A stretch of DNA of 64,000 bases. It comes from Willaertia magna (taxonomy: Eukaryota > Heterolobosea > Eutetramitea > Acrasida > Naegleriidae). The notes beneath the pieces are model-generated. The model searched no databases. It was given only the letters and a program-made list of their open reading frames with translations, and had not been told where the DNA came from. This document shows positions 30,280 through 41,228 of the stretch, in pieces. A program made the position numbers and the translations under genes. The stretch's first letter is position 1. Each line of letters starts with the position of its first letter. The stretch lies in contig CADWAF010001920.1 of assembly GCA_902984215.1 (NCBI GenBank), positions 1 to 64,000 on the forward strand, given 5' to 3'.

Positions 30280-31344
30280 ATGAAGGAACCAATAGAAACA
30301 CAAGAGTTGGTGGATTTTGTTGGAAGAACAGAATGTTTTTGTTTGGTATGTTAAAATGTCTTGTGTTATGTTTGTTAATTGTTAATTGTTAATTGATAAA
30401 TAGGATTGCGATGGTGTTTTATGGAAAGGTTCTGAACTCATTCCAAATGTTAAAGAAACTCTAGATTCACTTAGAAAGTTAAACAAAAGATTTTTCTTTA
30501 TTACCAATAATTCAACAATTAGTAGAAAGAACTATTTGAAAAAATTCTTAAACTTCGGAATTCATGCAGAAACTGTAAGTATTATTTGTGATATCTTCAT
30601 ATTAAAATTATCAAGTCTGAAATTTTGTCATCTGCCTATGCAGCTTCTGTTTACATAAAGAGACATAATATCTCTAAAGTTTATGTAATTGGAGGTGACG
30701 GTATAAAAGAAGAATTGGAAGAAATTGGAGTAGTTGCTTGTGGATTTGAAGAACATTTAAAAAAAACATTTAAAGAAGATACTTTTATTCACGAATGGGA
30801 AGAATTCATTAAAACATACCCTATTGAGGAAATTGGAGCTGTTGTTGTTGGTTATGACAATCGTTTCAGTAACTTTAAGTTAGCAATTGCTCATCAAATT
30901 TTGAAGAGAAATCCAAAATGCTTGTTTGTTGCAACTAATACTGATTCTACTTTGCCTTACAAACAAGATTTCTTTTATCCTGGAGGAGGAACATTTGTTA
31001 ATTGTTTAGCTACTGCAATTGGAAGACAACCTGATATTGTTGCTGGTAAACCTTCAACATTATTAATTGATACTGCACTTTCTTTATTATATCAAGATAA
31101 AACTTGTTCTGTCAACCCAGAAAATAGAAATCAAACAGTTTGTATGGTTGGCGACAGATTAGAAACAGATATTGCATTGGGAAAACAAGCAGGTGTACAA
31201 TCTGTTTGTGTTTTGACTGGAGTTGCCACTAGAGAACAAATTTCAGAAATTAAACAAATTGACTCAAGTTCCACACTCATACCAGATTATTTAATTTCTG
31301 ATTTTGCTCAATTTCTTAAGGGAACACCAAATAACAAACTTTAA
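30280..31344 (+). CDS. PGP: HAD phosphatase, phosphoglycolate/4-nitrophenyl phosphatase type
   Basis: Three exons, 30280-30345, 30404-30574 and 30616-31344, give 321 residues. HAD motif I is DCDGVLW at the start of exon 2 (nucleophile Asp), motif II ITNNST, motif III Lys in AGKPS, and motif IV GDRLETDIALGKQAG. The GGGTFVNCLATAIGRQP segment is characteristic of the C2-capped phosphoglycolate phosphatase/PDXP group, which repairs toxic side products such as phosphoglycolate or removes phosphate from pyridoxal phosphate. The first exon supplies only MKEPIETQELVDFVGRTECF; its ATG is the sole candidate. The exon 1 intron contains a triple TTAATTG repeat. Start-to-start distance to DPM2 is 12 bp, implying a shared, overlapping promoter. 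Confidence 0.9.
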
Positions 31345-31532
31345 ACTCTTACAATGTGAAGATAACACAACAAAAGAAATAATTTATCAATTTATGACAT
31401 AAATTGTAAAGCATCCAATAAACAATTTGAATCAGATATCTTTGTTACTGAATAATTGCAAATTAGTTTTTGAAAGTTTTGTATTATTTTCAATTTGGCA
31501 AATTTTTAAAACAAAAAAATATTATAAAAAAA

Positions 31533-33044
31533 ATGAGAAAAAACATTCTTAATCTTGGAGTTAAAACAATTTCTAAAAAAACCTCTTCCAATATTTTTTC
31601 ACTTGAAAAACTTTCTAAACAATCCTTCTCAACACTAAACAATAATTTACAAGAAAAAACACATGGCGGATTAAAAGATAGTGATCGTATTTTTACTAAT
31701 TTATATAATGACTTTGATTGGCATGTTGATGGAGCAGTCCAAAGAGTATGTAAAATTATAGTTAACAAATTATTCTAATTAATTAATTTATAATTTTTGT
31801 ATTATTAATAGGGTGATTGGTATAAAACAAAAGATCTTGTTATAAAGGGATCTGATTGGATTATAGACCAAATCAAAAAGTCTGGATTAAGAGGACGTGG
31901 AGGTGCAGGTTTCCCTTCTGGTCTTAAATATAGTTTTATGCCTAAGAGTAATCCTGATGGTAGACCATCCTACTTGGTTATTAACTCTGATGAATCAGAA
32001 CCAGGTACTTGTAAAGATAGAGAAATTGTTAGACATGATCCACATAAATTAGTTGAAGGTGCTTTATTAGTAGGTGTTGGTATGAGAGCAAGAGCAGCAT
32101 ATATTTATATTCGTGGAGAATTCTATAATGAATATAGACATCTTCAACAAGCAATCGATGAAGCTTATGAAAAGGGTTTCATCGGAAAGAATGCATGTGG
32201 TTCTGGTTATGATTTTGATGTTTATGTTCATCGTGGTGCAGGTGCTTATATTTGCGGAGAAGAAACTGCATTAATTGAAAGTTTAGAAGGTAAACAAGGT
32301 AAGCCTAGATTGAAGCCTCCTTTCCCAGCAAATGTAGGTTTATTCAGTTGTCCTACAACAGTAACCAACGTTGAAACAGTTTCCGTAGTTCCTACAATTT
32401 TAAGGAGATCCCCAGAGTGGTTTGCAAGCTTTGGTAGAAAGAATAATGCAGGTACAAAGTTGTATGCAATTTCAGGACATGTAAATACTCCATGTGTTGT
32501 TGAAGAAGAGATGAGTATTCCATTAAAAGAATTAATTGAAAAACATGCAGGAGGTGTTAGAGGTGGATGGGATAATTTATTAGCTATTATTCCTGGTGGT
32601 AGTTCTGTTCCTTTACTTCCAAAACATATTTGTGAAACTGTTCTTATGGACTTTGATGCATTAAAAGAAGTACAATCTGGTTTAGGTACTGCTGCAGTTA
32701 TGGTTATGGATAAATCTACAGATATTATTGCTGCAATTGCTCGTTTATCTAAATTCTATGCTCATGAAAGTTGTGGACAATGTACTCCTTGTAGAGAAGG
32801 AACTGGTTGGTTATTAGCAATTATGGATAGAATGGTTAAAGGTAATGCAGAAATTGAAGAAATTGATACTCTTGAAGAAGTTACTCGTCAAATTGAAGGT
32901 CATACAATTTGTGCTTTAGGTGATGCTGCTGCATGGCCTGTTCAAGGTTTAATTCGTCACTTCCGTAATGAAATGGAAGATAGAATTAAGAAATATAAGA
33001 AAGAACAATTAGCAAAGAGAGCACGTACTCATGCTCATATCTAA
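31533..33044 (+). CDS. NDUFV1: NADH dehydrogenase flavoprotein 1 (complex I 51-kDa subunit)
   Basis: Two exons, 31533-31745 and 31812-33044, encode 481 residues. It accepts electrons from NADH at the tip of mitochondrial complex I. The N-terminus is a Lys/Ser/Asn-rich presequence ([19 protein letters not shown]). [19 protein letters not shown] and [15 protein letters not shown] form the NADH/FMN sites, [15 protein letters not shown] follows, and [11 protein letters not shown] plus a later Cys in [13 protein letters not shown] hold the N3 4Fe-4S cluster. All expected motifs are intact, so complex I is functional. Codon use is clearly less AT-rich than neighbours, as expected for a highly expressed gene. 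The upstream open frame to 31470 is not used: the ATG at 31533 follows the A-run leader. Confidence 0.96.
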
Positions 33045-33154
33045 GGCAATATATTTGTTTTAATATTTATGATAATTTTAAGGCTTTTTAATTTTTGTTG
33101 GGAATTATTTACACAACAATATGTTAACAATAATAATGTACAATTTATAATAAA

Positions 33155-34572
33155 TTAATCTTCTTCCATAAGTTTTACTGCCTCAATTAGATGATATAGA
33201 ACTTGTTTAACCTTTTCGTGTTTCCTTGATTTGTGTGACACTTGAACTGTTCTTCTTGGTTTCTTTATTCCACCAACTTTGTTTTTAGGTTGTTTTAAGT
33301 CATCCATTATTTTATTTGTTATTTGTCTACTCCTTTTAATTACTTCATCCAATTCTTCTTCTGTGGAAATGTCATCATCATCCTCTTCACTCGTGGTATC
33401 GTTATTAATACATTGGCGTGTGTCTTTGTTGTGTGATTGTTGTTGTTGCTTAGATTTTGGTGAGGGAACAGGTCTTATTAGAGATGCCTTAACAAAGGGT
33501 ATTGACACAATCTTTTCTACACCATAACACATGTTAAAGTTTATAAACTTCCTTAAAGGAACTAAATTTTCTTCTCTTACACGATTTTCATAACAAAATA
33601 ATCCTCTTCCAGATGTATGTATTTTCTTATGATTTAACAAATGATTTTGTAATCCAACAAATGAATTTCTATAAATCTTTCCATCATCCATCAATTTATA
33701 TTCAAATTGTAAATATCCATATAATAGATCATTTCTTTTATCTAAAACCTTAATTGATAAAACATCAGCTAATTTCTTTTGATAATAATTTAAAATACTA
33801 AAAGGTTGTTTCAAATTTCTTTCAATCATTAATTTATTATAATTTAAAATATTTTTATCATTTAATTTAAATAAAAAATTCTTTTCATAATCTTTTAAAA
33901 CATCAAATAACTCGTCAACATTCATTCCATCATCTTTTAAAAATAATTTTCTTTGTTTTTTTTCAATTTGTTCAAATTCATTTTCTGTTGTAATTATTTT
34001 AATATATGGAACAACTTCTCTATTAAAATAATTTTCTAATTCTCCTCTTAATTTTATATTATTACAATTTGTATTATTTTTTGTATTGTAAAGTTTGTTA
34101 TCAGTCACCTTTTTAGGTAATTCTAAATTATTAAAATTTTTAATGAAATTTTTCCTTTTCTAATATCAGAATTAAATATTTTATTTAAAGGATAAAATCT
34201 TCCATTATTTGCTTTATAAAAAAAACAATTATAAATATCACCACTAGTTAAATTATTAATACGTTTTAATTCTGTTAAACTGTCAGATTTCATTATATTT
34301 TTATTTTCACTATTATTTAATATTATAGAATAAAATACTATTGGATTTAATTGTTTATCTGTATGATTAAAATCTTTTAATGTTGCAATCATTGTGTAGT
34401 CATTATTATTATTTAAAGGTTTTAATCCACCTTTATTATTATTTAATGAATTATTGTTAACATTTAATTTATATAAATAAAAAGGTAAAGCTAAATCTAA
34501 TAAAGTCTTTGTAATATTACGATTATTTTCTTTTATACTATCGGAATCAATTTCCATTGAATTACATGACAT
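33155..34572 (-). pseudogene. Orphan gene split by one frameshift
   Basis: Two frames, 34123-34572 (149 residues, starting MSCNSMEIDSDS) and 33155-34122, join if one base is changed inside the A/T run around 34120-34130. The second has no ATG of its own and continues as IKNFNNLELPKK. Together they would make about 470 residues with an Asn-rich N-terminus, a middle helical region (KLADVLSIKVLDKRNDLLYG), and an acidic then Lys-rich tail. No family is recognised and no GTAAG-type intron spans the break. It could be a young pseudogene, a sequencing error in a homopolymer, or programmed frameshifting. Confidence 0.5.
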
Positions 34573-34820
34573 TTTATTAATCTTGATCTGCCTACTACTT
34601 TTATTCTTGTGAGTGGGAAATGTGAGAGAAAAGCCAAATTAAAATTAGGAAAGGAATTAGCTCAAGCAAAGTAGTTGTTTTGTTTTTTTGTGAATAATTT
34701 GATTGTGAATGATTGCCTATGAATTTCGGTTTGCCACAATTTTTTTTTGCACATCAGTTTAGAATTCTTTTGATGTATTCTTCTGGAACTGATGATTTTT
34801 ACAAGATAAATAATGTATTT

Positions 34821-35864
34821 TTATTTATTTGGTTCTATAATTAAATATTGTAATAATTGAGATAATGTTGTTTTGTCTTTTAATTCTTTGATTGTTGGTA
34901 ATTTATATTCTTCTTTAAATGTACAACATAATAATTTTACATTACTTAATGAAGCAGCAATTATTTGAATTAACATTTTAATATCTTTCGTTCCCATAAA
35001 AGCACCACAACCCCAAAATCCAGTCGTTATTAAAGAATTTAATGGACATTGTGAAAATGCAGTGTATGCCTTAATAATCTCTCTTACAATACATTCTTTT
35101 GATCTTTCTTGTAATGATTGATTACTGTCAAATTCTAAAGCATCCATAAATAGAAATGTAAATCTATTATTTCCATTAATAATTCTTTCATGTAATTCCT
35201 TAATCTTTTCTTCTTGTTCTTCTTCTTTAAAAGAAATGTGTCTGTTTTCAAATTGAATTTCATTTTGATTAATGAAACGCAATGCCCCATCAATTGTAAA
35301 TATTTCATCATCTTTTAAAGTGTAACATAACATTGTGAATGGTAATAGTTCTGGATGCAAACCAAATATAATTTCTTCTTGGGTTGCGTTAGAACCGTAA
35401 CCAATATCTTTATTACAGAAAACAGTCAAGTATTTTGTTTCAAAGATATTTTCCATTTGATCCATTTTAAATTGACAAATGTCAAGATCAATGATTAAAT
35501 CATTTGTAAATAATTTATTATCTATAATTTCTTGTGTGTCGTTGAATTTTACTCTTTTTAAATAAATATTTTCTGTTAAGAAAGGATCATTTAAATAATT
35601 TTCATTATTAATAATTAAATTATAAATAAAATTAAAATATCTATTTAAAATTTTACAATAAGTTGTCGTAGATTTATTTTCCTTATATATCCATTCTCTT
35701 AAAGAAGTATCATAACCAACAATTTTCTTAAATAATTGTTTTTTTGGTGATTGAATTGCACCAATTAACATACAGCTTAATAAACAAACAATTTGTAATC
35801 TTGACAATTGAACTTTTTGTAAAGTTGTTTGTAAACTATTTAATTCATTTTCGTTGTCATCCAT
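34821..35864 (-). CDS. PARG: Poly(ADP-ribose) glycohydrolase
   Basis: 347 residues covering only the catalytic core of PARG. The signature Q-E-E of the macrodomain is present (ATQEEIIFGLHPELLPF), and GFWGCGAFMGTKDIKMLIQIIAAS matches the family's N-W-G-C-G-A-F-G-G-D stretch. PARG trims poly(ADP-ribose) chains made by PARPs during DNA damage. The canonical Gly-Gly-Gly before the catalytic loop is altered to IGYGSNATQEE, which may affect ADP-ribose binding. The helical N-terminus (LQTTLQKVQLSRLQIVCLLSCMLIGAI) fits the family's Q-L-Y-C-L-L-A-x-A-F segment. Nuclear localisation is not evident. Single exon, start at the first Met. Confidence 0.85.
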   Translation of the reverse strand: MDDNENELNSLQTTLQKVQLSRLQIVCLLSCMLIGAIQSPKKQLFKKIVGYDTSLREWIYKENKSTTTYCKILNRYFNFIYNLIINNENYLNDPFLTENIYLKRVKFNDTQEIIDNKLFTNDLIIDLDICQFKMDQMENIFETKYLTVFCNKDIGYGSNATQEEIIFGLHPELLPFTMLCYTLKDDEIFTIDGALRFINQNEIQFENRHISFKEEEQEEKIKELHERIINGNNRFTFLFMDALEFDSNQSLQERSKECIVREIIKAYTAFSQCPLNSLITTGFWGCGAFMGTKDIKMLIQIIAASLSNVKLLCCTFKEEYKLPTIKELKDKTTLSQLLQYLIIEPNK

Positions 35865-35873
35865 CGCAGATAA

Positions 35874-36062
35874 AATTTAACAGGAGAAGTAATTCAAAGT
35901 GATGACAAAGAATCAAACAATACTATTACAATTTCTCTTACAAGTTTATTTGCAGGTGGAGAATTAATTATCAATTTAATTACTAAAGAAGTTAAATTGA
36001 CAATCTTTGGAAGTGGCATTCCAATAATTGAAATAATTAAAGGAAATGTTGTAGATAATTAA
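35874..36062 (+). other. Startless coding-like fragment
   Basis: 62 open codons without an ATG between two minus-strand genes. The reading GELIINLITKEVKLTIFGSGIP looks like beta strands of a real protein. No family recognised. Probably the 3' end of a lost gene. Confidence 0.25.
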
Positions 36063-36067
36063 ATTTA

Positions 36068-37447
36068 CTATTTTTGTTTTTTAAGAGAATTTAAAAATTC
36101 TTTGTAATTTTCTTGTAATAATTGATAATCTAATGGATTAGTTCCATTCAATTTCTGTCTTATCGTCAATTCTTCTTCATCAATCTTTTCTTTGTTCTTT
36201 TTTAAAGGTTTATTATTTGATAATACTCTTTGTTGATTTTTCTCTTCTAATGCATATTCAGGCATCATTATTCCATCTTTTGTTTTACTAAATGTCATTT
36301 CCTTTAAAACAACATCAGTATCTTGTTCTTCTTCTAATTGATTATTAAAATCATCTCCACTATTATTTAATAATCTTCTATCTTCTTCTTTAGATTTAGC
36401 ATCTTCTTCTAATAAAGATACTTTCTCAATATAATCAATATCAAATTGATCTAAATCTTCAATATCTTCAACTTGAAATGAATATTTATCTATATCTGAT
36501 AATGGTTCACCTGTAAATGTTAAACTTGCAATTCCAAAACCAACATCTTCTTCACTGTCAATTAAATCTTTTTGTAATTGAATTCCATCAAATGAATTAA
36601 TTGGATTAGAAATTACATCTTCTTCACTCAAAAATCCTAATTTTAAATCTAAATTTTCTTTATTTATTAATTTTTCTTCTTTCTTCTTTTTTATAGTTTT
36701 TAAATGTGAAATGTCACCAATTGGTGAAATTAAATTTCTTTGTTTATGATCTGGATTCATCCATGTACTATAACCATTAATTAAAACATTCATTTCTTCT
36801 TCATCATTTAATTCTGTATTATCTACTTCAATAAAAGATAAATGTTTTTTAATTGTTGATGGAACTAATTCATCTTGATCTATTACAAATTTTGTTAATT
36901 TATCATCCATATCATTAAATTCAAAAGTTAAATTATTTTCTTTTCTGAAATGAGCTTTAAAAATATAATTCATTGTTTTTTTACGAATAGTTGGTAATGA
37001 TTCATCTTCAACTATTAGTTCATTATTATTGGAAAGTTTAGAAAGTATTTGTTCCATAAATGGTGAATGCTCTTGTTCTTCTTTATTTATTATTAATTCT
37101 ATATCGTTATTATTGTCATTGGGTATTATTGGTGCGGTGGAAGAGTTTAATGTATTGTCGATAAATGAATTTAAATTATTATTGTCTTGTTGTGAAATGT
37201 TTGAAATGTTTTGAATTATATTTATTTTATGGGAAAGTGAACGTAATGCTACATGTTCATTATCGGAAGCAATATCATTTTGTAATTGTTTAAAATAGTT
37301 ATCATCATCATTATCATTTTCTTCTGTTTTAAATAGTTTTTTAGAATAATAATATTTATTTAAATGTAAAATATTATTATTTGCATAATTTCCGATGACT
37401 AATTTTTTGTGAAATGTTAAATTTCTGGATAGAAAGCCTTTCAGCAT
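36068..37447 (-). CDS. Orphan acidic protein with mitochondrial-type presequence
   Basis: 459 residues. The first ~35 are free of acidic residues and rich in Arg/Lys, Ser, Tyr and Asn (MLKGFLSRNLTFHKKLVIGNY), a plausible mitochondrial import signal. The rest is strongly acidic with low-complexity Asp/Glu/Asn runs and few hydrophobic blocks; the most conserved-looking parts are NGYSTWMNPDHKQRNLISP near the middle and the C-terminal RQKLNGTNPLDYQLLQENYKEFL. No domain is recognised; a mitochondrial ribosomal or assembly protein specific to this lineage is possible but not shown. Single exon; the start has an A/T-rich leader and the downstream stop is close to the next fragment. Confidence 0.65.
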   Translation of the reverse strand: MLKGFLSRNLTFHKKLVIGNYANNNILHLNKYYYSKKLFKTEENDNDDDNYFKQLQNDIASDNEHVALRSLSHKINIIQNISNISQQDNNNLNSFIDNTLNSSTAPIIPNDNNNDIELIINKEEQEHSPFMEQILSKLSNNNELIVEDESLPTIRKKTMNYIFKAHFRKENNLTFEFNDMDDKLTKFVIDQDELVPSTIKKHLSFIEVDNTELNDEEEMNVLINGYSTWMNPDHKQRNLISPIGDISHLKTIKKKKEEKLINKENLDLKLGFLSEEDVISNPINSFDGIQLQKDLIDSEEDVGFGIASLTFTGEPLSDIDKYSFQVEDIEDLDQFDIDYIEKVSLLEEDAKSKEEDRRLLNNSGDDFNNQLEEEQDTDVVLKEMTFSKTKDGIMMPEYALEEKNQQRVLSNNKPLKKNKEKIDEEELTIRQKLNGTNPLDYQLLQENYKEFLNSLKKQK

Positions 37448-37540
37448 TTTTTTATTTGAATTTTTACAATTTTTTTTCTAATTTCCCAAAAAAATACGGC
37501 CTCAATGAGTCGCACAAAAATTCAACAACCCTACTTTTAG

Positions 37541-38234
37541 TGATTTTCATTTTGAGTTTGATGGAAATCATGAATATTTATATTGTAATAAAGTAATTGA
37601 ATCAAAATGAATTCTTTAAATCTCTATTTAGGACCAATACTTTAGAAGTAAATGAAAATAAGATGAAAATTAATGATGATCCAAATATATTTTCATTGTT
37701 AATTAAATCTTTATATATCCCTGATTTAGAACTAAATTTTGAATCAATAAATGAATTATTACCTATTATCCTACTTGCTGACAAATATCAATTCTTAATT
37801 GCTAGAGATCAATGTTGCTATATTCTATTACTAAAGAAAATTGTGCTTTGATTTGGTTATTTTCAGACAGTAAAGAATATTTATCATTAGTAAATAGGTT
37901 AAAAAACGAATCAAAAAAGATAATTCCACAAAGTTTTAGTGAGGGAAGAGAAAGTTTTACTCTTTTTGGAAGTAAAAGATTCACTGCGTACCAAACAGTT
38001 CAGTTTTCAATAGTCGTTGTTAGAGACAGTATTGTAAACCGTATTGATAATACTCAAGGTCTTATTATTGGAATTGCCACTGATAATCAATCAAGAAAAA
38101 CGTGGTTAGTAGAGTTTTTAATTAATGGCCAATCGTTAGGAATAGCATTTGACAATTTACCTAGAATTGTTGCGTTTAGACCTGCTGCTTCAGTTGCTTA
38201 TAGCGCTTCTATTAATTTTTTAGAATTTGTTTAA
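37541..38234 (+). pseudogene. BTB-SPRY protein gene with two frameshifts
   Basis: Read in one frame, 37541-37608 gives DFHFEFDGNHEYLYCNKVIESK, the opening strand and helix of a BTB domain, then a stop. In a second frame 37597-37851 continues with NEFFKSLF... and LADKYQFLIARDQCC, the rest of the BTB fold. In a third, 37812-38234 gives SITKENCALIWLFSDS and then a SPRY-like domain (IGIATDNQ, VEFLINGQSLGIAFDNLP, FRPAASV). No valid start codon is evident, although a TTTTAG acceptor-like site precedes the first part. Two frameshifts inside one recognisable domain pair make a pseudogene the best call. Confidence 0.6.
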
Positions 38235-38526
38235 TGCTATAATATTTTAAAACTTTAATATTTGAAACATTGTAAAACAGTTTACAACAACCTAGTTTCG
38301 TAATGATGCAACAAAAACGAAAGAAAAAATTACATCAAGAGAATATAATTGGACTATGGGAAGATAATTAATGGTTGCTATTATGTTTTTTTGCAGTACT
38401 TTACACGAGAATGATGGATATTCCTTGACACCAAACTCACATAAATTTAAAACAACAATTTAATTGTAAGCAATTTCGCCGATTAATATTTAAAATTCTT
38501 TATTTTCTTAAATTATTTTAAAAAAA

Positions 38527-41214
38527 ATGTCAGAACCAATTTATTTAGATTATAATGCTACAACACCTGTACATCCAAAGGTAATTAATCACCTTAAATT
38601 ATTATTTATCCAAAACACTTAATAAAAGGTTGCCGAAGAAATGATCCCATACATTACCAAACATTTCGGTAATCCAAGTAGTTCACATCATTTCGGAATT
38701 CAAACAAAGAAAGCTGTGACTCATTCCAGAATTCAAGTAGCACAATTATTAAATTGTTTTCCTGAAGAAATAATATTTACATCTGGTGGAACGGAAAGTA
38801 ATAATTATGCAATTAAAGGATTAATTGAAGAAAAATTAAAACATCAATCAATTGTACATTGTATTACATCAAAAATTGAACATCCTTCAGTAATGGAAGT
38901 TTTTAAATATTTAGAACAATTTTATAAAGATAAAGTTTTTGTAACTTATTTAAATGTCAATAATGAAGGATTAATTGATTTAGAACAATTAAAACAAAGT
39001 TTAAAAAAGGAAACTATTTTAGTTAGTATTATGCATTCAAATAATGAAGTTGGAACTTTACAACCAATTCGTGAAATTGGTAAAATTTTATTTAATTTTA
39101 TTAAAGAAAATAATTTAAATGAAAATTCAATTCTATTCCATACAGATGCTGCTCAATCAATTGGTAAATTATTAATAACAATGTATAAAAAACAATTGTA
39201 TTCAACGATTGGTGTAAATAATAATTTTAATTTAGATGAATTGAAAAAGAAGATTAATGAAATTAATCCTTATTTAGTTTGTAATTTTTATGAAGAAGAT
39301 AATGATGATTCTAAAATTGTACCTGTACATTTAATGTCAATTGTGTCACACAAATTTTATGGACCAAAAGGAATTGGAGCATTATTTATTAGAAAGAATT
39401 GTGGAATTCAATTATCTAAACAAATTCATGGCGCTAGCGTCCACGAAAAGAATTTTAGATCTGGAACTGAAAATGTTATTGAGCTAGTTGGGTAAGCTAT
39501 CTATTTATTTACAATTTAATTATTTAATTATTTAGATTAGGTAAAGCATGTGAAGTGGCTTTATTAGAATTACCAGAAAGAATTAATCACATGAAAGAAT
39601 GTAGAGATTTATTGTATAAAAGTATTGTAGAGAAATTACCAAAAGATTTTGTAAAATTAAATGGTCATTTAGAGAATAGATTACCAAATACTTTAAATAT
39701 TTCCTTTTATAATATTGAAGCTAATACTTTATTAGATGCAATACAAGATAAAATTGCCGCTTCTGCTGGTGCTGCTTGTCACAGTTCACCACATGAAGAA
39801 GAAGGTGTAGATGAGGACAGTAGCAAGAAAATAATTACTGTTTCTCAAGTTCTCTCTGAAATGAAAGTTCCAATTGAATACGCAATGGGTACAATACGTT
39901 TCTCAACTGGTTCTTTACTAACTATTAATCAAGTAAAAGAGGCAGCTAATATTATTGTAGAGAATGTTACAAAATTAATGCCATCTAATGGTGATGATGA
40001 AATATTAAATGGAGAAGAATTAAGTTTACTTGGAGAAATAAAAGATATTAAGTTAACATCAACTACTAAAGGATTAGGATGTGGATGTAAGTAAATTATT
40101 AATTATTTATTACTAAATATATTGTACGTACGCTATAGGTAAAATAAGAGCACAAACATTGGAAAGCGTGCTTAAACATCTTCCAAAACAACCATACAAT
40201 CCAAACGTTTTGGTTGGAACGGAAACAAGTGATGATTGTGGAGTTTTTAAATTATCAGATGAGTTAGCTTTATGTGTCACAACAGACTTTTTCACACCAA
40301 TTGTTGATTCACCAAAAGATTTTGGTGCCATTGCTTGTGCAAATGCTTTATCAGATGTTTATGCTCAAGGTGGTGAACCTAAAATTGCTTTAAACATTGT
40401 AGCTTTCCCTGTAAAAAGATTACCTTTAAAGATTTTAGAATTAATTCTATTGGGAGCACAAGAGAAAGCAAATGAGGCAAATGTACAAATTATTGGTGGA
40501 CATAGTATTGAAGATAATGAAGCAAAGTTTGGAATGTCAGTTACAGGTGTTGTTCATCCAACAAAAATTTGGAAGAATTGTGGAGTGAAAGGTAAGCGAT
40601 TAATAATAATTATTCAATTTTAATTTTCATAAGAGGGAGATGTTTTATTATTAACTAAACCAATTGGTACAGGTATTATTACTACTGCATTAAAGAAGGG
40701 AATGATAACTAGTGAAAGTGACAGTGGAAAGAAAGCCATTCAATGGATGAGTTTGCTTAATAAATATGCATCCGATGTTATGCATGGTAAATTCAGGGAA
40801 AGTAAAAAACCTTATGAAATACATGCATGTACTGATGTAACAGGTTTTGGTTTATTAGGACATTTAAAGGAAATGATGACTAATGAGGAACAATTGATTG
40901 TTGAAATTGATTCTTCTAAAGTACCTTTACTTGATGAAGTTTATGAATTAATATTAAGTGATATTGTGCCTGGAGGAACTATTAATAATATTAATTTTGT
41001 TGAAAGTATAACAAAATATGAAGATAGTTGTGGAAATATAGTGAAAACTGCAATTTGTGACGCACAAACAAGTGGTGGATTGTTGTTTGCAATCCCTCAA
41101 AATGAAGAAGAAAGTATAATGGAAGATTTCAAACGACAACAAATTTCTGTTTGGAAAATAGGAATGATTAAATCAAAGTCAGGCAGTAATCCTTATAAGA
41201 TTCAAGTTCTTTAA
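38527..41214 (+). CDS. Selenocysteine lyase-selenophosphate synthetase fusion
   Basis: Five exons (38527-38580, 38629-39491, 39536-40086, 40139-40591, 40634-41214) in continuous frame, 833 residues. Residues 1-490 are a class V PLP enzyme of the NifS/SCLY group: MSEPIYLDYNATTP, HTDAAQSIGK, the PLP lysine in SHKFYGPKGIG, RSGTEN, and the catalytic Cys in SAGAACHSS. Residues ~500-833 are SelD: the GLGCGCK active-site loop (Cys form, not Sec), GTETSDDCGVF, TTDFFTPIVD, NALSDVYAQGG, IIGGHSIED, LTKPIGTG, CTDVTGFGLLGHL and CDAQTSGGLL. The first half would free selenide from selenocysteine, the second turn it with ATP into selenophosphate for tRNA-Sec and selenoproteins. The short intron 3 lies inside the SelD loop, so the reading through it proves the fusion in the genome. 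It ends 14 bp from a convergent gene. Confidence 0.9.
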
Positions 41215-41228
41215 TACAAATACACAAT

